From contig JASEGF010000015.1 of NCBI GenBank assembly GCA_030017935.1, positions 1 to 17,707 of the forward strand: a stretch of DNA of 17,707 nt, given 5' to 3'. How positions within the stretch are numbered: position 1 is the first letter of the stretch; each line of letters begins with the position of its first letter. Position numbers and translations under genes: made by a program. The notes under the pieces were generated by a model. It ran no database searches, was not told where the DNA came from, and saw nothing but the letters and a program-made list of their open reading frames with translations. This document shows positions 6,812 to 14,938 of the stretch, piece by piece. Origin of the DNA: Bacteroidales bacterium (GTDB lineage: Bacteria > Bacteroidota > Bacteroidia > Bacteroidales > DTU049).

Positions 6812-8365
6812 ATGGATCAAGTGAAAATATTGTGGGTAGATGATGAGATAGATTATCTAAAACCACATATTAAATTTTTAGAAAATAAAGGATATATAGT
6901 ATATACAGCTACTAATAGCTCCGACGCTATAGATATGTTAAAAAAAGAGAATTTTGACATATTATTTTTAGATGAGAATATGCCAGGAATGGGTGGTCTA
7001 GCCATGCTAGAGCACGCACGTAATCTAAACATATCTATACCAGTTGTTATGATTACTAAACATCAAGAAGAGCATTTGATGGAGGAAGCACTAGCTAATA
7101 GGATAACAGATTTTTTAATAAAACCAGTTAATCCATCTCAAATACTTTTAACATTAAAAAAAGTATTAAACGAAAAAGATATTCTAAAAAAGAAAATTAT
7201 TGATGATTTCCAAAAAGATTATCGACGAATAATAAGCGATCTATCTCCATCAATGTCAATAGAAGAGTGGAAAAATATTTATAAAAAAATCGTAGATTAT
7301 GAAGTGAAATTTCAATCATTAGATGAATCCATATTTAATGATACGATCATAACATTAAAAGAAGAAGCTAATGATATCTTTGCGAAATATTTTATTCAAA
7401 ATTATCCAAACTGGTTAAAAGATCCTGAAAGTCAAACTATCACACTTTCACACAATTTATTAAAACAATATTTATTCCCATATTTAAATGAACAATCACA
7501 TGTTTTATTTATTTTGATAGATAACCTGCGTTATGATCAATGGGTAATGTTTAAACCTGTTTTTGAAGAATATTTTCAGATTATAAATGAAGATTTATAT
7601 TGTAGCATTTTGCCTACTACAACTGAATATGCACGTAATAGCTTATTTAGCGGATTACTACCTAATGGAATTGCCCAGCTCTATCCTAATTTACTAGAAG
7701 GAGATGAAGATATTAGCTCAAAAAATCAATTCGAAGATGAATTATTTCTCAATTACTTAAAAAGATATGGCAAAAATTTAAAAGTTAATTTTTTTAAAGT
7801 TCTCCACCCTCCAATGGCTCAAAGATACATTAAATCAATAAATGAATTAAAAGATAATAATATTAATGTATTAGTATATAATTTTATAGACACTTTCGCA
7901 CATGCTAAAACAGAGGTAGAACTTGTGAAAGAATTAGCTAAAGATGAGATATCTTATAGAGCTGTTACATACAATTGGTTTATTCATAGTATACTAATGG
8001 ATGTAATCAGATGGGCTGCAGATAATAATTTTTCTATCTTTTTAACTACAGATCATGGCTCTGTGCAAATAAAAAATCCTATAAAGATAATAGGAGATAG
8101 AGAAACTAATACTAATTTAAGATTTAAAACGGGGAAAAATCTTTCTGTAGATGATAAAAAAGTATATAGAGTACGCAAACCTGATCAAATAGGATTACCA
8201 ATTCAGAATGTGAGTGATTCATATGTATTTGCTTTGAGATATGATTTTTTTGTTTATCCAAATAATTATCAATATTATTCAAAATATTTCGCTGACAGTT
8301 TCCAACACGGTGGCATATCACTCGAGGAAAATTTAGTGCCACATGTGTTTATGAAACCAAAATAA
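6812..8365 (+). CDS. porX: PorX-type response regulator with PglZ phosphatase domain
   Basis: A 517-residue two-domain cytoplasmic protein. The receiver (about 1-120) has the acidic pocket D10-D11, phospho-acceptor D54, T82 and K104. After a helical linker, the PglZ/alkaline-phosphatase-superfamily domain (about 205-517) shows the metal and catalytic candidates D237 (LIDNLRYDQW), T271, D360 and H364 (NFIDTFAH), D414-H415 (TTDHGS) and H499 (FQHGG). Length and architecture match PorX, which in Porphyromonas gingivalis works with the PorY kinase and SigP to control type IX secretion genes and has nucleotide phosphodiesterase activity. PorX homologues also occur widely in Bacteroidota with unclear roles. 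No porY or secretion structural gene is in the window. Every key residue appears intact. The start ATG at 6812 follows a small hairpin (6789-6808). Confidence 0.93.
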   Translation: MDQVKILWVDDEIDYLKPHIKFLENKGYIVYTATNSSDAIDMLKKENFDILFLDENMPGMGGLAMLEHARNLNISIPVVMITKHQEEHLMEEALANRITDFLIKPVNPSQILLTLKKVLNEKDILKKKIIDDFQKDYRRIISDLSPSMSIEEWKNIYKKIVDYEVKFQSLDESIFNDTIITLKEEANDIFAKYFIQNYPNWLKDPESQTITLSHNLLKQYLFPYLNEQSHVLFILIDNLRYDQWVMFKPVFEEYFQIINEDLYCSILPTTTEYARNSLFSGLLPNGIAQLYPNLLEGDEDISSKNQFEDELFLNYLKRYGKNLKVNFFKVLHPPMAQRYIKSINELKDNNINVLVYNFIDTFAHAKTEVELVKELAKDEISYRAVTYNWFIHSILMDVIRWAADNNFSIFLTTDHGSVQIKNPIKIIGDRETNTNLRFKTGKNLSVDDKKVYRVRKPDQIGLPIQNVSDSYVFALRYDFFVYPNNYQYYSKYFADSFQHGGISLEENLVPHVFMKPK

Positions 8366-8424
8366 TTGTTTAAAATCAAAAAAAAATTGAAGATAGGGGG
8401 ATGTAAAGGGATTGTTCAAAATAT

Positions 8425-8589
8425 TTAAATGTTATAAATTAAATATGTTTTTGACATCAAATCGCAGTACCGCTCCCACGCCTGCCTATCCGACGCCGCC
8501 AAATTCAGCAACCTCCCCGTGTCTTCTATAATCTTCTCCGCCAAATACTTCCCCTTAACAACTTTTTCATTAAGGGATAGAAAATGTTT
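8425..8589 (-). pseudogene. G+C-rich C-terminal remnant of a foreign gene
   Basis: The minus strand is open from 8589 to a TAA at 8427-8425 but has no start codon before its last third. Readable pieces are SLNEKVVKGKYLAEKIIE, then LLNLAASDRQAWERYCDLMS. By direct count 38 of the 60 bases 8461-8520 are G or C (63%), far above the surrounding sequence. The codons end mostly in G or C (GCG, GAG, CGG, CTG, GGG), which supports this strand and frame. The neighbouring genes use A/T-ending codons, so the piece was probably acquired and then decayed. The charged helix with ...WERY... loosely recalls the ends of Rpn/PD-(D/E)XK nuclease-transposases, but this match is weak and from memory. Its upstream edge runs into the palindrome at 8574-8606. 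The remaining bases of 8366-8654 hold only A/T-rich filler. Confidence 0.5.
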
Positions 8590-8606
8590 CTAACATTTTC
8601 TATCCC
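8574..8606. repeat. Perfect 15-bp palindrome with a 3-base loop
   Basis: GGGATAGAAAATGTT (8574-8588) and AACATTTTCTATCCC (8592-8606) are exact reverse complements around TCT. The hairpin would be very stable in DNA or RNA. It lies 48 bases beyond the stop of the leftward transglycosylase gene and at the edge of the G+C-rich remnant. There is no good T-tract on either side, so a simple intrinsic terminator is not the only reading. It could be a terminator without a U-tract, a mobile-element end or a MITE-like palindrome. Confidence 0.8.
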
Positions 8607-8654
8607 ACTTTTGTCAATACTATTTTACATTAATTATACCCTATTTCTAATAAT

Positions 8655-9635
8655 TTATATTCTCTCTATTAATTCTACAGAATCATTATTTGAAGATGTG
8701 GATATCTTATATCCTTCTAATACCGGTATGCGTATAGTATATTTTTTATTTCCCTTATTCACTAATTTATCGCTTATTAACCAAGGATTTATTTTTTTAA
8801 AATTATAATAAGAAACATTCATTTGATGACAAAATAAAGGCAAGTTATTTATAGTAGAGTCTATCACAATTTCTTCATATTTGTATTTTGGATAAATCTC
8901 ATAAGTAGGTATATAAAAACCGAAATTTTTTAATGACTGGTAAATAATTTTAGTAGCTATAGCTCTAGAAATATACCTGGCTGTTTCAGAGTTAATCACT
9001 AAATCCCAAAAATTATTAGTATATTGTTCATTTATTTTTATTTTTATATAGTTTTCACCAGAATTATATGCGGCGATTGCTAAAAACCAATCTCCAAACA
9101 TATTGTATAAGTCTTTTAGATAAGACAAAGCAGCTATAGTAGATTTTTCGAAATGTAATCTTTCATCTACATCATCTGACACTTCTAATCCATATTTAAT
9201 AGCAGTGCCTTTCATAAATTGCCATATTCCTTTGGCTCCAGCGGGAGATGTGGTAGGTACTAAATTACTTTCTATTACTGCAATGTATTTCAAATCTATG
9301 GGTAGTTTATTATTTTTTAACTCCTTTTCTATATATGGTAAATACCTATCTGTCTGCTTAATAGTTTTTATTAGTAATGAATGGAAATAAGTAATGCTAT
9401 ACAGCTCTGTCTCGACTCTTTCTCTGATATATGGGTTTGTTAAATCAACTAATTGCCCAGCAAAGTATATTGTATCAGGCAGAGTGAAAGTAACAATTTT
9501 ATATTTATCTTGTAAATATTTATAATCGTATTCATCTTTATTTGATTTATTTGAGAAAATAAATAAAGATGTAAAACAAACAATTAACAATATTATTATA
9601 AATCTATTGATCTGTAATTTTTTTATTTTTTTCAT
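8655..9635 (-). CDS. Membrane-anchored lytic transglycosylase (MltD-like, SLT fold)
   Basis: A 326-residue exported protein with an N-terminal basic/hydrophobic anchor (about 10-28). The SLT domain at about 100-220 has catalytic E122 in KYIAVIESN, then the family motifs PAGAKGIWQFM (131-141), a helix with STIAALSYLKDLY, and AAYNSGE (188-194). Such enzymes cleave the MurNAc-GlcNAc bond of peptidoglycan to form 1,6-anhydro ends in the periplasm. The last about 70 residues (INPWL...KYTIRIP) resemble the divergent LysM-like tail of Bacteroidota MltD relatives, but no full LysM is obvious. The first 32 bases overlap the end of the MraY/WecA-like gene, so translation is likely coupled. The hairpin at 8574-8606 lies downstream. 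Confidence 0.92.
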   Translation of the reverse strand: MKKIKKLQINRFIIILLIVCFTSLFIFSNKSNKDEYDYKYLQDKYKIVTFTLPDTIYFAGQLVDLTNPYIRERVETELYSITYFHSLLIKTIKQTDRYLPYIEKELKNNKLPIDLKYIAVIESNLVPTTSPAGAKGIWQFMKGTAIKYGLEVSDDVDERLHFEKSTIAALSYLKDLYNMFGDWFLAIAAYNSGENYIKIKINEQYTNNFWDLVINSETARYISRAIATKIIYQSLKNFGFYIPTYEIYPKYKYEEIVIDSTINNLPLFCHQMNVSYYNFKKINPWLISDKLVNKGNKKYTIRIPVLEGYKISTSSNNDSVELIERI

Positions 9636-10716
9636 TAGGATATGATTTTGCTATATGGGTAAAAGACGCATATAAAAGAAAAGCAAAGATAATAATTAAA
9701 TATGTAAAAATTCCTAAATAAAAAAAACTATTTAATTGATTAATGTTATTTATAAAGTTATAACTAACCAAAAAATTTAACATAGATATAAATATCATTA
9801 ATAATAAAACTTGAGTATTAGTAAAGCCTAAATATACTAGATGATGTGTCGTATGATCTTTGCCTCCTAATAATGGTGATCTGTGATGCAATATTCTTTT
9901 TAAAAAAGTAATAGAAGTGTCCAGAATAGGTAAACAATATATGACTGCAACTAAAATAAAAGGTACTATCCAATGATAAGTAGTATTAGGCAATAGAGAG
10001 TCGAGATTCCAAATGTATTTAATACCCCACATAGCTATTATAAACCCCAAAAACATACTACCGCTATCTCCCATATAAATTTTAGCTTTTGGCCAATTAA
10101 ATATCATAAATCCTACTAAAATGCCAATGATTATTAATAAAGAAGCCACATTTATTGTATTTATATTATTTAATAGAGAAATCGATAAAATAGTCCCCGC
10201 TATTCCAATAACACTAATTGCAGCGGTGCCATCCATATTATCTAATAAATTTGTAGCATTCATTATACCCACTATCCATAATACAGTTAATAAATAATTA
10301 ATCCATATACTATCAAAAACATTAATACTTATTCCACCGATGATCATTATAACGCTAATAATTAGCTGGGTGAGGAATTTAATTATGGGATTTAAATAAA
10401 ATACATCATCGAATAATCCCAGTAAATATGATAGTGATGCACCAAATATTACGAATATTATTTCTTTTGAATTTATTTGAAAACCTTGATAAATACTATA
10501 AAAATTTAAAAAAATAATTGCAAGTAAGAAAATAATAAAAAATGCTGTACCTCCTAAGGTAGGAGTATGTTCATTAGTCCATCTTTCTTGGTTAACTTTC
10601 AATTTGCCTTTTTTTAATCTTTTGGCAAAGTTTATTAGCAAAAAATTTAAAATTATACTAAATAAGAATGAGCAAATAAATAAAAGAAGGTAGAGGTAAT
10701 AAATATTAAAAAACAT
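9604..10716 (-). CDS. Polyprenyl-phosphate sugar-phosphate transferase (MraY/WecA superfamily)
   Basis: A 370-residue protein with about ten or eleven membrane helices and all the superfamily motifs: TPTLGG (51-56), D103-D104 in GLFDDV, NATNLLDNMDG (153-163) with D159 and D162, YMGDSGS with D217, and HHRSP plus GGKDHTTHH (287-302). The enzyme transfers a UDP-linked N-acetylaminosugar phosphate to undecaprenyl phosphate at the inner membrane, starting a glycan. The histidine-rich segment is more like WecA/TagO-type enzymes than canonical MraY, and no mur genes are adjacent. I therefore favour surface-glycan initiation but cannot exclude MraY. It overlaps the downstream transglycosylase gene by 32 bases. 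The start ATG at 10716 gives MFFNIYYLYL. Confidence 0.9.
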   Translation of the reverse strand: MFFNIYYLYLLLFICSFLFSIILNFLLINFAKRLKKGKLKVNQERWTNEHTPTLGGTAFFIIFLLAIIFLNFYSIYQGFQINSKEIIFVIFGASLSYLLGLFDDVFYLNPIIKFLTQLIISVIMIIGGISINVFDSIWINYLLTVLWIVGIMNATNLLDNMDGTAAISVIGIAGTILSISLLNNINTINVASLLIIIGILVGFMIFNWPKAKIYMGDSGSMFLGFIIAMWGIKYIWNLDSLLPNTTYHWIVPFILVAVIYCLPILDTSITFLKRILHHRSPLLGGKDHTTHHLVYLGFTNTQVLLLMIFISMLNFLVSYNFINNINQLNSFFYLGIFTYLIIIFAFLLYASFTHIAKSYPNEKNKKITDQ

Positions 10717-10729
10717 AAAATAATAAAAT

Positions 10730-10737
10730 CAAAATCA
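10730..10737 (-). promoter_or_regulatory. Possible -7 box of the transferase/transglycosylase operon
   Basis: The minus strand reads TGATTTTG, one mismatch from TAnnTTTG, 13 bases before the ATG at 10716. The distance suits the other genes here, but the A-to-G mismatch and low-complexity surroundings make this tentative. Confidence 0.3.
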
Positions 10738-10798
10738 AATTTATAAAAAATATTTAATATGAAATTAATAAATAAAAAAATTTGAATAGTGGAGTGTT

Positions 10799-10882
10799 GT
10801 TTAAATGGTTTAATAGTTTAATACAGTTTAAATTACTAAAATTATAGAAAAAGTTTAATGTAGTTTTAATATAATAGTTTAA
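10799..10882. repeat. Cluster of GTTTAA repeats in the intergenic region
   Basis: GTTTAA occurs at 10799, 10808, 10816, 10826, 10853 and 10877, with a GTTTTAA variant at 10863. Four copies are spaced 8-10 bases apart. The gap 10717-11079 has no gene I can support. It holds a possible promoter (10730-10737), this cluster and the uvrA terminator structure. The repeats may be a degenerate tandem array, protein-binding sites or chance in an A/T-rich gap. Confidence 0.45.
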
Positions 10883-11020
10883 CCTCATGAAACTTGAAAA
10901 AGTTTATCGTAAACTTTATATATAATGTTACAAAAATTCATAGATTAATATAATAATTTTGAAATTCATTATCTGCTTAAATTAATACTGCATTTCCCTA
11001 ACACAGATTTTTCTTTGTTT

Positions 11021-11061
11021 CTTTCTATTTTTAGCTAAAAAAGAAAAATTTAAGTAGAAAG
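11021..11061 (-). terminator. Nested inverted repeats downstream of uvrA, likely terminator
   Basis: TTTTTAGCTAAAAA (11028-11041) is a perfect palindrome. It is nested within the 7-bp pair CTTTCTA (11021-11027) and TAGAAAG (11055-11061). It starts about 20 bases beyond the uvrA stop at 11080, with T-runs on the minus strand inside the structure. The outer pairing leaves an internal bulge, so the exact fold is uncertain. Confidence 0.5.
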
Positions 11062-11079
11062 TTTTTATTAATATAATGT

Positions 11080-13911
11080 CTACTTTGCCTTATTCAAATA
11101 TTTAGTAGTAATTGTATCAGATTTCAAAAAATCTTCTATATTACCTTGGAAAATCAGATAACCACCCTGGTAGCCACCTTCTGGACCAAGCTCTATCACC
11201 CAATCTGCTTGCTTGATTAATTCAACATTATGCTCGATATAGCATATAGTGTGGCCTTTGAGTATTAACTCTTTTAGACTTTTGAATAGCATATCTACAT
11301 CATAATAATGCAAGCCAGTTGTAGGTTCGTCAAAGATAAATAAGGTTTTATCCATTTTATTGCCAGCACCTATATAACTAGCTAGTTTTAGTCTTTGTGC
11401 TTCGCCGCCAGACAAAGTATCTGTAGATTGTCCCATTTTCAAATATCCTAATCCTACTTTTCTAAGTAGTTCTAATCCATTTAAAGTTTGAGTAATCAAA
11501 TTCTCTATTTTTTTATTTTTAGCAAAACTATACTGAGACTTGAAAAAATTATAAGCATCATCTATAGTCATTTCTAGAATATCATAAATATTTTTTTGAC
11601 CAAATGTTACCTCCAGCACATCATCTTTAAATCTTTTACCATGACAATCTTCACAAGGAATTTTAACATCAGCCATGAATTGCATTTCTATAATTATGTA
11701 TCCATCGCCTTTGCAGGTTTCACAACGCCCTCCTTCTGTGTTAAAAGAGAAGGTGCTCGGTTTGTAACTACGTTGAATGGATAAAGGCATTAGACTATAC
11801 AGCTCTCTAATATAATCGAATATCTTTAAAAAAGTTATTGGATTTGATCTAGTAGAACGAGAGATTTGAGATTGATCTATTAGTACTACATTTTTAATTG
11901 ATCTAAATTCACCACTTAATTTTGTGGTTTCATTATCTGGATGCTTTAAAAAATTATTAAACTCCTCATATAATTCATCTACAATCAAAGTAGATTTACC
12001 TGATCCACTGACACCGACAACAGCAGTTATTTCATTTATTGGTATTTTTATACTAATGTCTTTTAGATTATTTTTATTAGCACCTATGAATTCTATAAAA
12101 CTATTGTTGTGTCTCAAAAAAGAAAATTTATTTTTTGGAGTTATCTCTTGTAAAGGATTATTCAAATATTTAGCAGTGAAACTATTAGGATTATTATACA
12201 ATTGCTCTAGAGGACCAGAGAAGACTATTTCGCCACCTTCGCTACCAGCTTTAGGACCTAAATCCACTATCCAATCACAAGCTCTTATTATATCTCCATC
12301 ATGCTCTACCACTATGATAGTATTACCCTCATCTCTAAGTTTTTTTAATATTTCAATTAATTTATGTGTATCACGTGGATGTAGTCCTACAGTAGGCTCA
12401 TCGAGTACATATAAAGTATCTGTCATTGTAGAGCCTAGTGCTCTACTCAAATATACTCTTTGTATTTCTCCACCAGATAGTGTATTCATACCTCTATTAA
12501 GCGTTACATATGGCAATCCCACTTCTATCAGATAGTCTATTCTAGTATTTAATTCTTTCAAGATATATTTCACTTGCTCTAGCTCTATATCAGTAAACTG
12601 CCATGATTTTATGATGTTTTGCATTTGATCTATTTGCATCATTAATAAATCTGGTAAAGAATATCCGTAAACTTTTACATATTGAGTTTCTTTTCTTAAT
12701 CTAGTGCCTTTACAAGTTCTACAAATTGTTTTGTCTCTATATCTAGAAAGCATCACACGGTATTGTATTTTGTATGTATTCTCTTCTAGCATTTTAAAAA
12801 ATCTGTTGATACCTTCTAAATCTTCTCGTCCATTCCACAAAATATCTTTTTCATCTTCTGTGAGGTCTTTATATGGTTTATGAATAGGGAAATTATATTT
12901 TTTAGAATATGCGATAAAATATTTCTGCCATTCACTCATCTTTTCGCCACGCCATGGAGCCACTGTTCCTTCATAAATCGATAAATTAGGATCTGGTATT
13001 ACTAGATGCTCTGCTACATCTACTACAGTACCATAGCCCTCACATACAGGGCAAGCACCATATGGTGATGTATAACTAAAAAAATTAACATCTGGAATAG
13101 TGAAACGCATGCCATCTAGTTCAAATTTATTAGAAAACTCTACCCATTTTCTCTCTTCACCGCTCAAAATGACGATATATATTTTGCCATCACCTTCAAA
13201 AAATGCTGATTGTATACTATCCTTTAGTCTGAATGTGAAATCTTCATCATCAGTTTTTGTGAGTCTATCAACTAATAAAAATAAATTATTAGGATCTATT
13301 TTTGACAATTTCTTATTATCATCTAGCAGATCTCTGATGAGATAAATATTGTTATCTGATAATACTCTACTATATCCATTTATATGCCATAGCTCCAGCT
13401 GCTCATTCACGTCTCTACCATTAATATTTATATATGGAGCAACTATAAAAAATCTACTTTTATTAGGAAAAGACATTACATACGATACTACATCTTCTAC
13501 TTTGTAATGTTTCACTTCTCTGCCAGAAATAGGACTAAATGTTTTGCCAATTCTAGTGTACAAAATTTTGAGATAATCATATATCTCCGTAATGGTACCA
13601 ACGGTGGAGCGTGGATTTACATTAACAGAGAATTGCCTGATAGCTATTGCTGGTGAGAGACCAGTGATTTTGTCCACATCTGGTTTCATTATTTTTCCTA
13701 AAAATTGTCTAGCATATGCACTGAGGCTCTCTACATATTTTCTCTGTCCCTCTGCATATATCGTATCGAAAGCTAATGAAGTTTTGCCAGAGCCTGATAA
13801 ACCAGTTACAACTGTGATCTTACGCTTAGGGATGCTCAAAGTGATATTTTTTAGGTTATTAGATCTAGCACCCTCTATCAATATTTCTTTATAGTTAAAA
13901 TCTTTCATCAT
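11080..13911 (-). CDS. uvrA: UvrA, excinuclease ABC subunit A
   Basis: A 943-residue DNA-damage sensor of nucleotide excision repair, full length for the family. ATPase module I has Walker A G37-T44 (GLSGSGKT), signature LSGGEIQ (478-484) and Walker B with D504-E505. Module II has Walker A G633-S640 (GVSGSGKS), LSGGEAQ (833-839) and D861-E862. Cysteine pairs C287/C290 and C397/C400 lie in the insertion region, and C730/C733/C753/C756 form the C-terminal zinc module that contacts DNA. UvrA dimers load UvrB at lesions. No other uvr gene is nearby, which is normal. The frame starts ATG-ATG at 13911 and 13908, only four bases after the consensus promoter box, so the mRNA is probably leaderless or nearly so. 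All motifs are intact. Confidence 0.97.
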   Translation of the reverse strand: MMKDFNYKEILIEGARSNNLKNITLSIPKRKITVVTGLSGSGKTSLAFDTIYAEGQRKYVESLSAYARQFLGKIMKPDVDKITGLSPAIAIRQFSVNVNPRSTVGTITEIYDYLKILYTRIGKTFSPISGREVKHYKVEDVVSYVMSFPNKSRFFIVAPYININGRDVNEQLELWHINGYSRVLSDNNIYLIRDLLDDNKKLSKIDPNNLFLLVDRLTKTDDEDFTFRLKDSIQSAFFEGDGKIYIVILSGEERKWVEFSNKFELDGMRFTIPDVNFFSYTSPYGACPVCEGYGTVVDVAEHLVIPDPNLSIYEGTVAPWRGEKMSEWQKYFIAYSKKYNFPIHKPYKDLTEDEKDILWNGREDLEGINRFFKMLEENTYKIQYRVMLSRYRDKTICRTCKGTRLRKETQYVKVYGYSLPDLLMMQIDQMQNIIKSWQFTDIELEQVKYILKELNTRIDYLIEVGLPYVTLNRGMNTLSGGEIQRVYLSRALGSTMTDTLYVLDEPTVGLHPRDTHKLIEILKKLRDEGNTIIVVEHDGDIIRACDWIVDLGPKAGSEGGEIVFSGPLEQLYNNPNSFTAKYLNNPLQEITPKNKFSFLRHNNSFIEFIGANKNNLKDISIKIPINEITAVVGVSGSGKSTLIVDELYEEFNNFLKHPDNETTKLSGEFRSIKNVVLIDQSQISRSTRSNPITFLKIFDYIRELYSLMPLSIQRSYKPSTFSFNTEGGRCETCKGDGYIIIEMQFMADVKIPCEDCHGKRFKDDVLEVTFGQKNIYDILEMTIDDAYNFFKSQYSFAKNKKIENLITQTLNGLELLRKVGLGYLKMGQSTDTLSGGEAQRLKLASYIGAGNKMDKTLFIFDEPTTGLHYYDVDMLFKSLKELILKGHTICYIEHNVELIKQADWVIELGPEGGYQGGYLIFQGNIEDFLKSDTITTKYLNKAK

Positions 13912-13915
13912 TTTG

Positions 13916-13923
13916 CAAAAATA
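13916..13923 (-). promoter_or_regulatory. -7 promoter box of uvrA, abutting the start codon
   Basis: The minus strand reads TATTTTTG followed by C, an exact TAnnTTTG match, with only four bases between its G and the first ATG (13911). In Bacteroidota the start site lies a few bases after this box, so transcription would begin at about the start codon. Confidence 0.55.
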
Positions 13924-13944
13924 GTTTATAATATAAAATTAAGA

Positions 13945-14006
13945 AAAAAATTGTTATGAAAAAACTTCTTGAAATAATATTAATAAAAAAATTATAACAA
14001 TTTTTT
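13945..14006 (-). terminator. Terminator-like inverted repeat at the end of the 285-residue secreted protein gene
   Basis: AAAAAATTGTTAT (13945-13957) and ATAACAATTTTTT (13994-14006) pair over 13 bp, with a 36-base loop. The downstream arm on the minus strand ends in a run of T. One arm covers the stop codon at 13994-13992. The stem is A/U-rich and the loop long, so efficiency is uncertain. Confidence 0.45.
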
Positions 14007-14849
14007 AAAATCACTTGCTGTGAAGCCATCTTGATCTTTGCTTTTGACCTCTTGAATGGCATAATAAATCAGAGCTCCCGTATTAGCATCAATGATGAAT
14101 TTGAAACAATTAAGGCCAATTTTGCCATTAGTTTTTATAGCAAAAGCTACTGCTGCTTTACTATCACCATTTAATAGCATATTATATATGTCTTCTTTGT
14201 TAGCTATTTTTACTTCCCCAGGATAAATATTAGCAATCTTTTCTATACTATTTACCTCCATTGCTAAATTATCTGAACATATATAAAGTGTTTTATTTGT
14301 TAGTAAGTTTTTATTTGAATTAGCTAATTTATCCAAATCTACTACCTGAGACTGATTAGCCTGATATTTAATGTTATATTGAAAAAATCTAAGAATACCT
14401 GGAATAAAATACAGATATTGTTCCTCTATCTCTTCGCTTTCGGCATCTACTGGTAAGTAAGCTAATGGAGCTGAACCTAAATCTGGCATGAGATTGAGAT
14501 TACCGGATTTGGTGCCTAGTGTGATGTTTAGAATATCTAGTGATATGGTTTCTTTATTTTGAGTGAAAACAGCTTCTGATATAAAGATAAAAGAGTTTGC
14601 TGGATTCATTTTTAGATTTTCAAATTCTTTAGCACTGACAATTTTATATTTGGTTAATGTCCATACTTTATTTATAGACTCCTCTATCACATTATTGAAA
14701 TCACTAAAAGGATTATCTGTTTTCACGACATACGTAGTAGTAGCAAGGAATTTTTTAAACTGCTCTGGAGTAGCCAATTTAACTTCTTGTGAGCTTAAAC
14801 TCACAAAAATATAAATATTTATTAACAAAAATAAAATTAATTTTTTCAT
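13992..14849 (-). CDS. Secreted protein of unknown function
   Basis: A 285-residue protein with a clear signal peptide (MKKLILFLLINIYIFVSLSS, likely cleaved before QEVKL) and no lipobox, so probably periplasmic or outer-membrane-associated. The mature part is mixed alpha/beta with stretches such as TYVVKTDNPFSDFN, SFIFISEAVFTQN and LNLMPDLGSAPLAYLP. I know no named domain for it; it resembles conserved hypothetical proteins of Bacteroidota by general impression only. There is no type IX sorting domain at the C-terminus. It is divergent from the broken membrane gene at 14939 and lies behind uvrA's promoter. It has its own promoter box at 14870-14877 and probably forms a single-gene transcript. 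Confidence 0.8.
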   Translation of the reverse strand: MKKLILFLLINIYIFVSLSSQEVKLATPEQFKKFLATTTYVVKTDNPFSDFNNVIEESINKVWTLTKYKIVSAKEFENLKMNPANSFIFISEAVFTQNKETISLDILNITLGTKSGNLNLMPDLGSAPLAYLPVDAESEEIEEQYLYFIPGILRFFQYNIKYQANQSQVVDLDKLANSNKNLLTNKTLYICSDNLAMEVNSIEKIANIYPGEVKIANKEDIYNMLLNGDSKAAVAFAIKTNGKIGLNCFKFIIDANTGALIYYAIQEVKSKDQDGFTASDFKKLL

Positions 14850-14869
14850 GATTTTTTAGATTATTCTCA

Positions 14870-14877
14870 CAAAAATA
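14870..14877 (-). promoter_or_regulatory. -7 promoter box of the secreted-protein gene
   Basis: The minus strand reads TATTTTTG followed by T, an exact TAnnTTTG match, 20 bases before the ATG at 14849. Confidence 0.5.
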
Positions 14878-14938
14878 CAAAAAAATAGAATTTCAATTAA
14901 ATGAAATAAATTTATAATAAAAAAATCAATCTTAAACA

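Noticed and set aside
6812..8365. A complete type IX secretion locus around porX
   Set aside because: No porY, sigP, porK-N, sov or cargo with a type IX sorting domain was found in the window.
8444..8592. Plus-strand open frames through the G+C-rich remnant
   Set aside because: Their products are proline/serine-rich with no sensible pattern, while the minus frame has strong G/C third-position bias and a charged helical sequence.
10799..10882. GTTTAA cluster as a CRISPR array
   Set aside because: The repeated unit is only 6-8 bases, spacing is 8-26 bases, and there are no cas genes.
11924..12535. A 203-codon open frame on the plus strand within uvrA
   Set aside because: It is antisense to highly conserved UvrA motifs (Walker and signature sequences) and has no recognisable domain.
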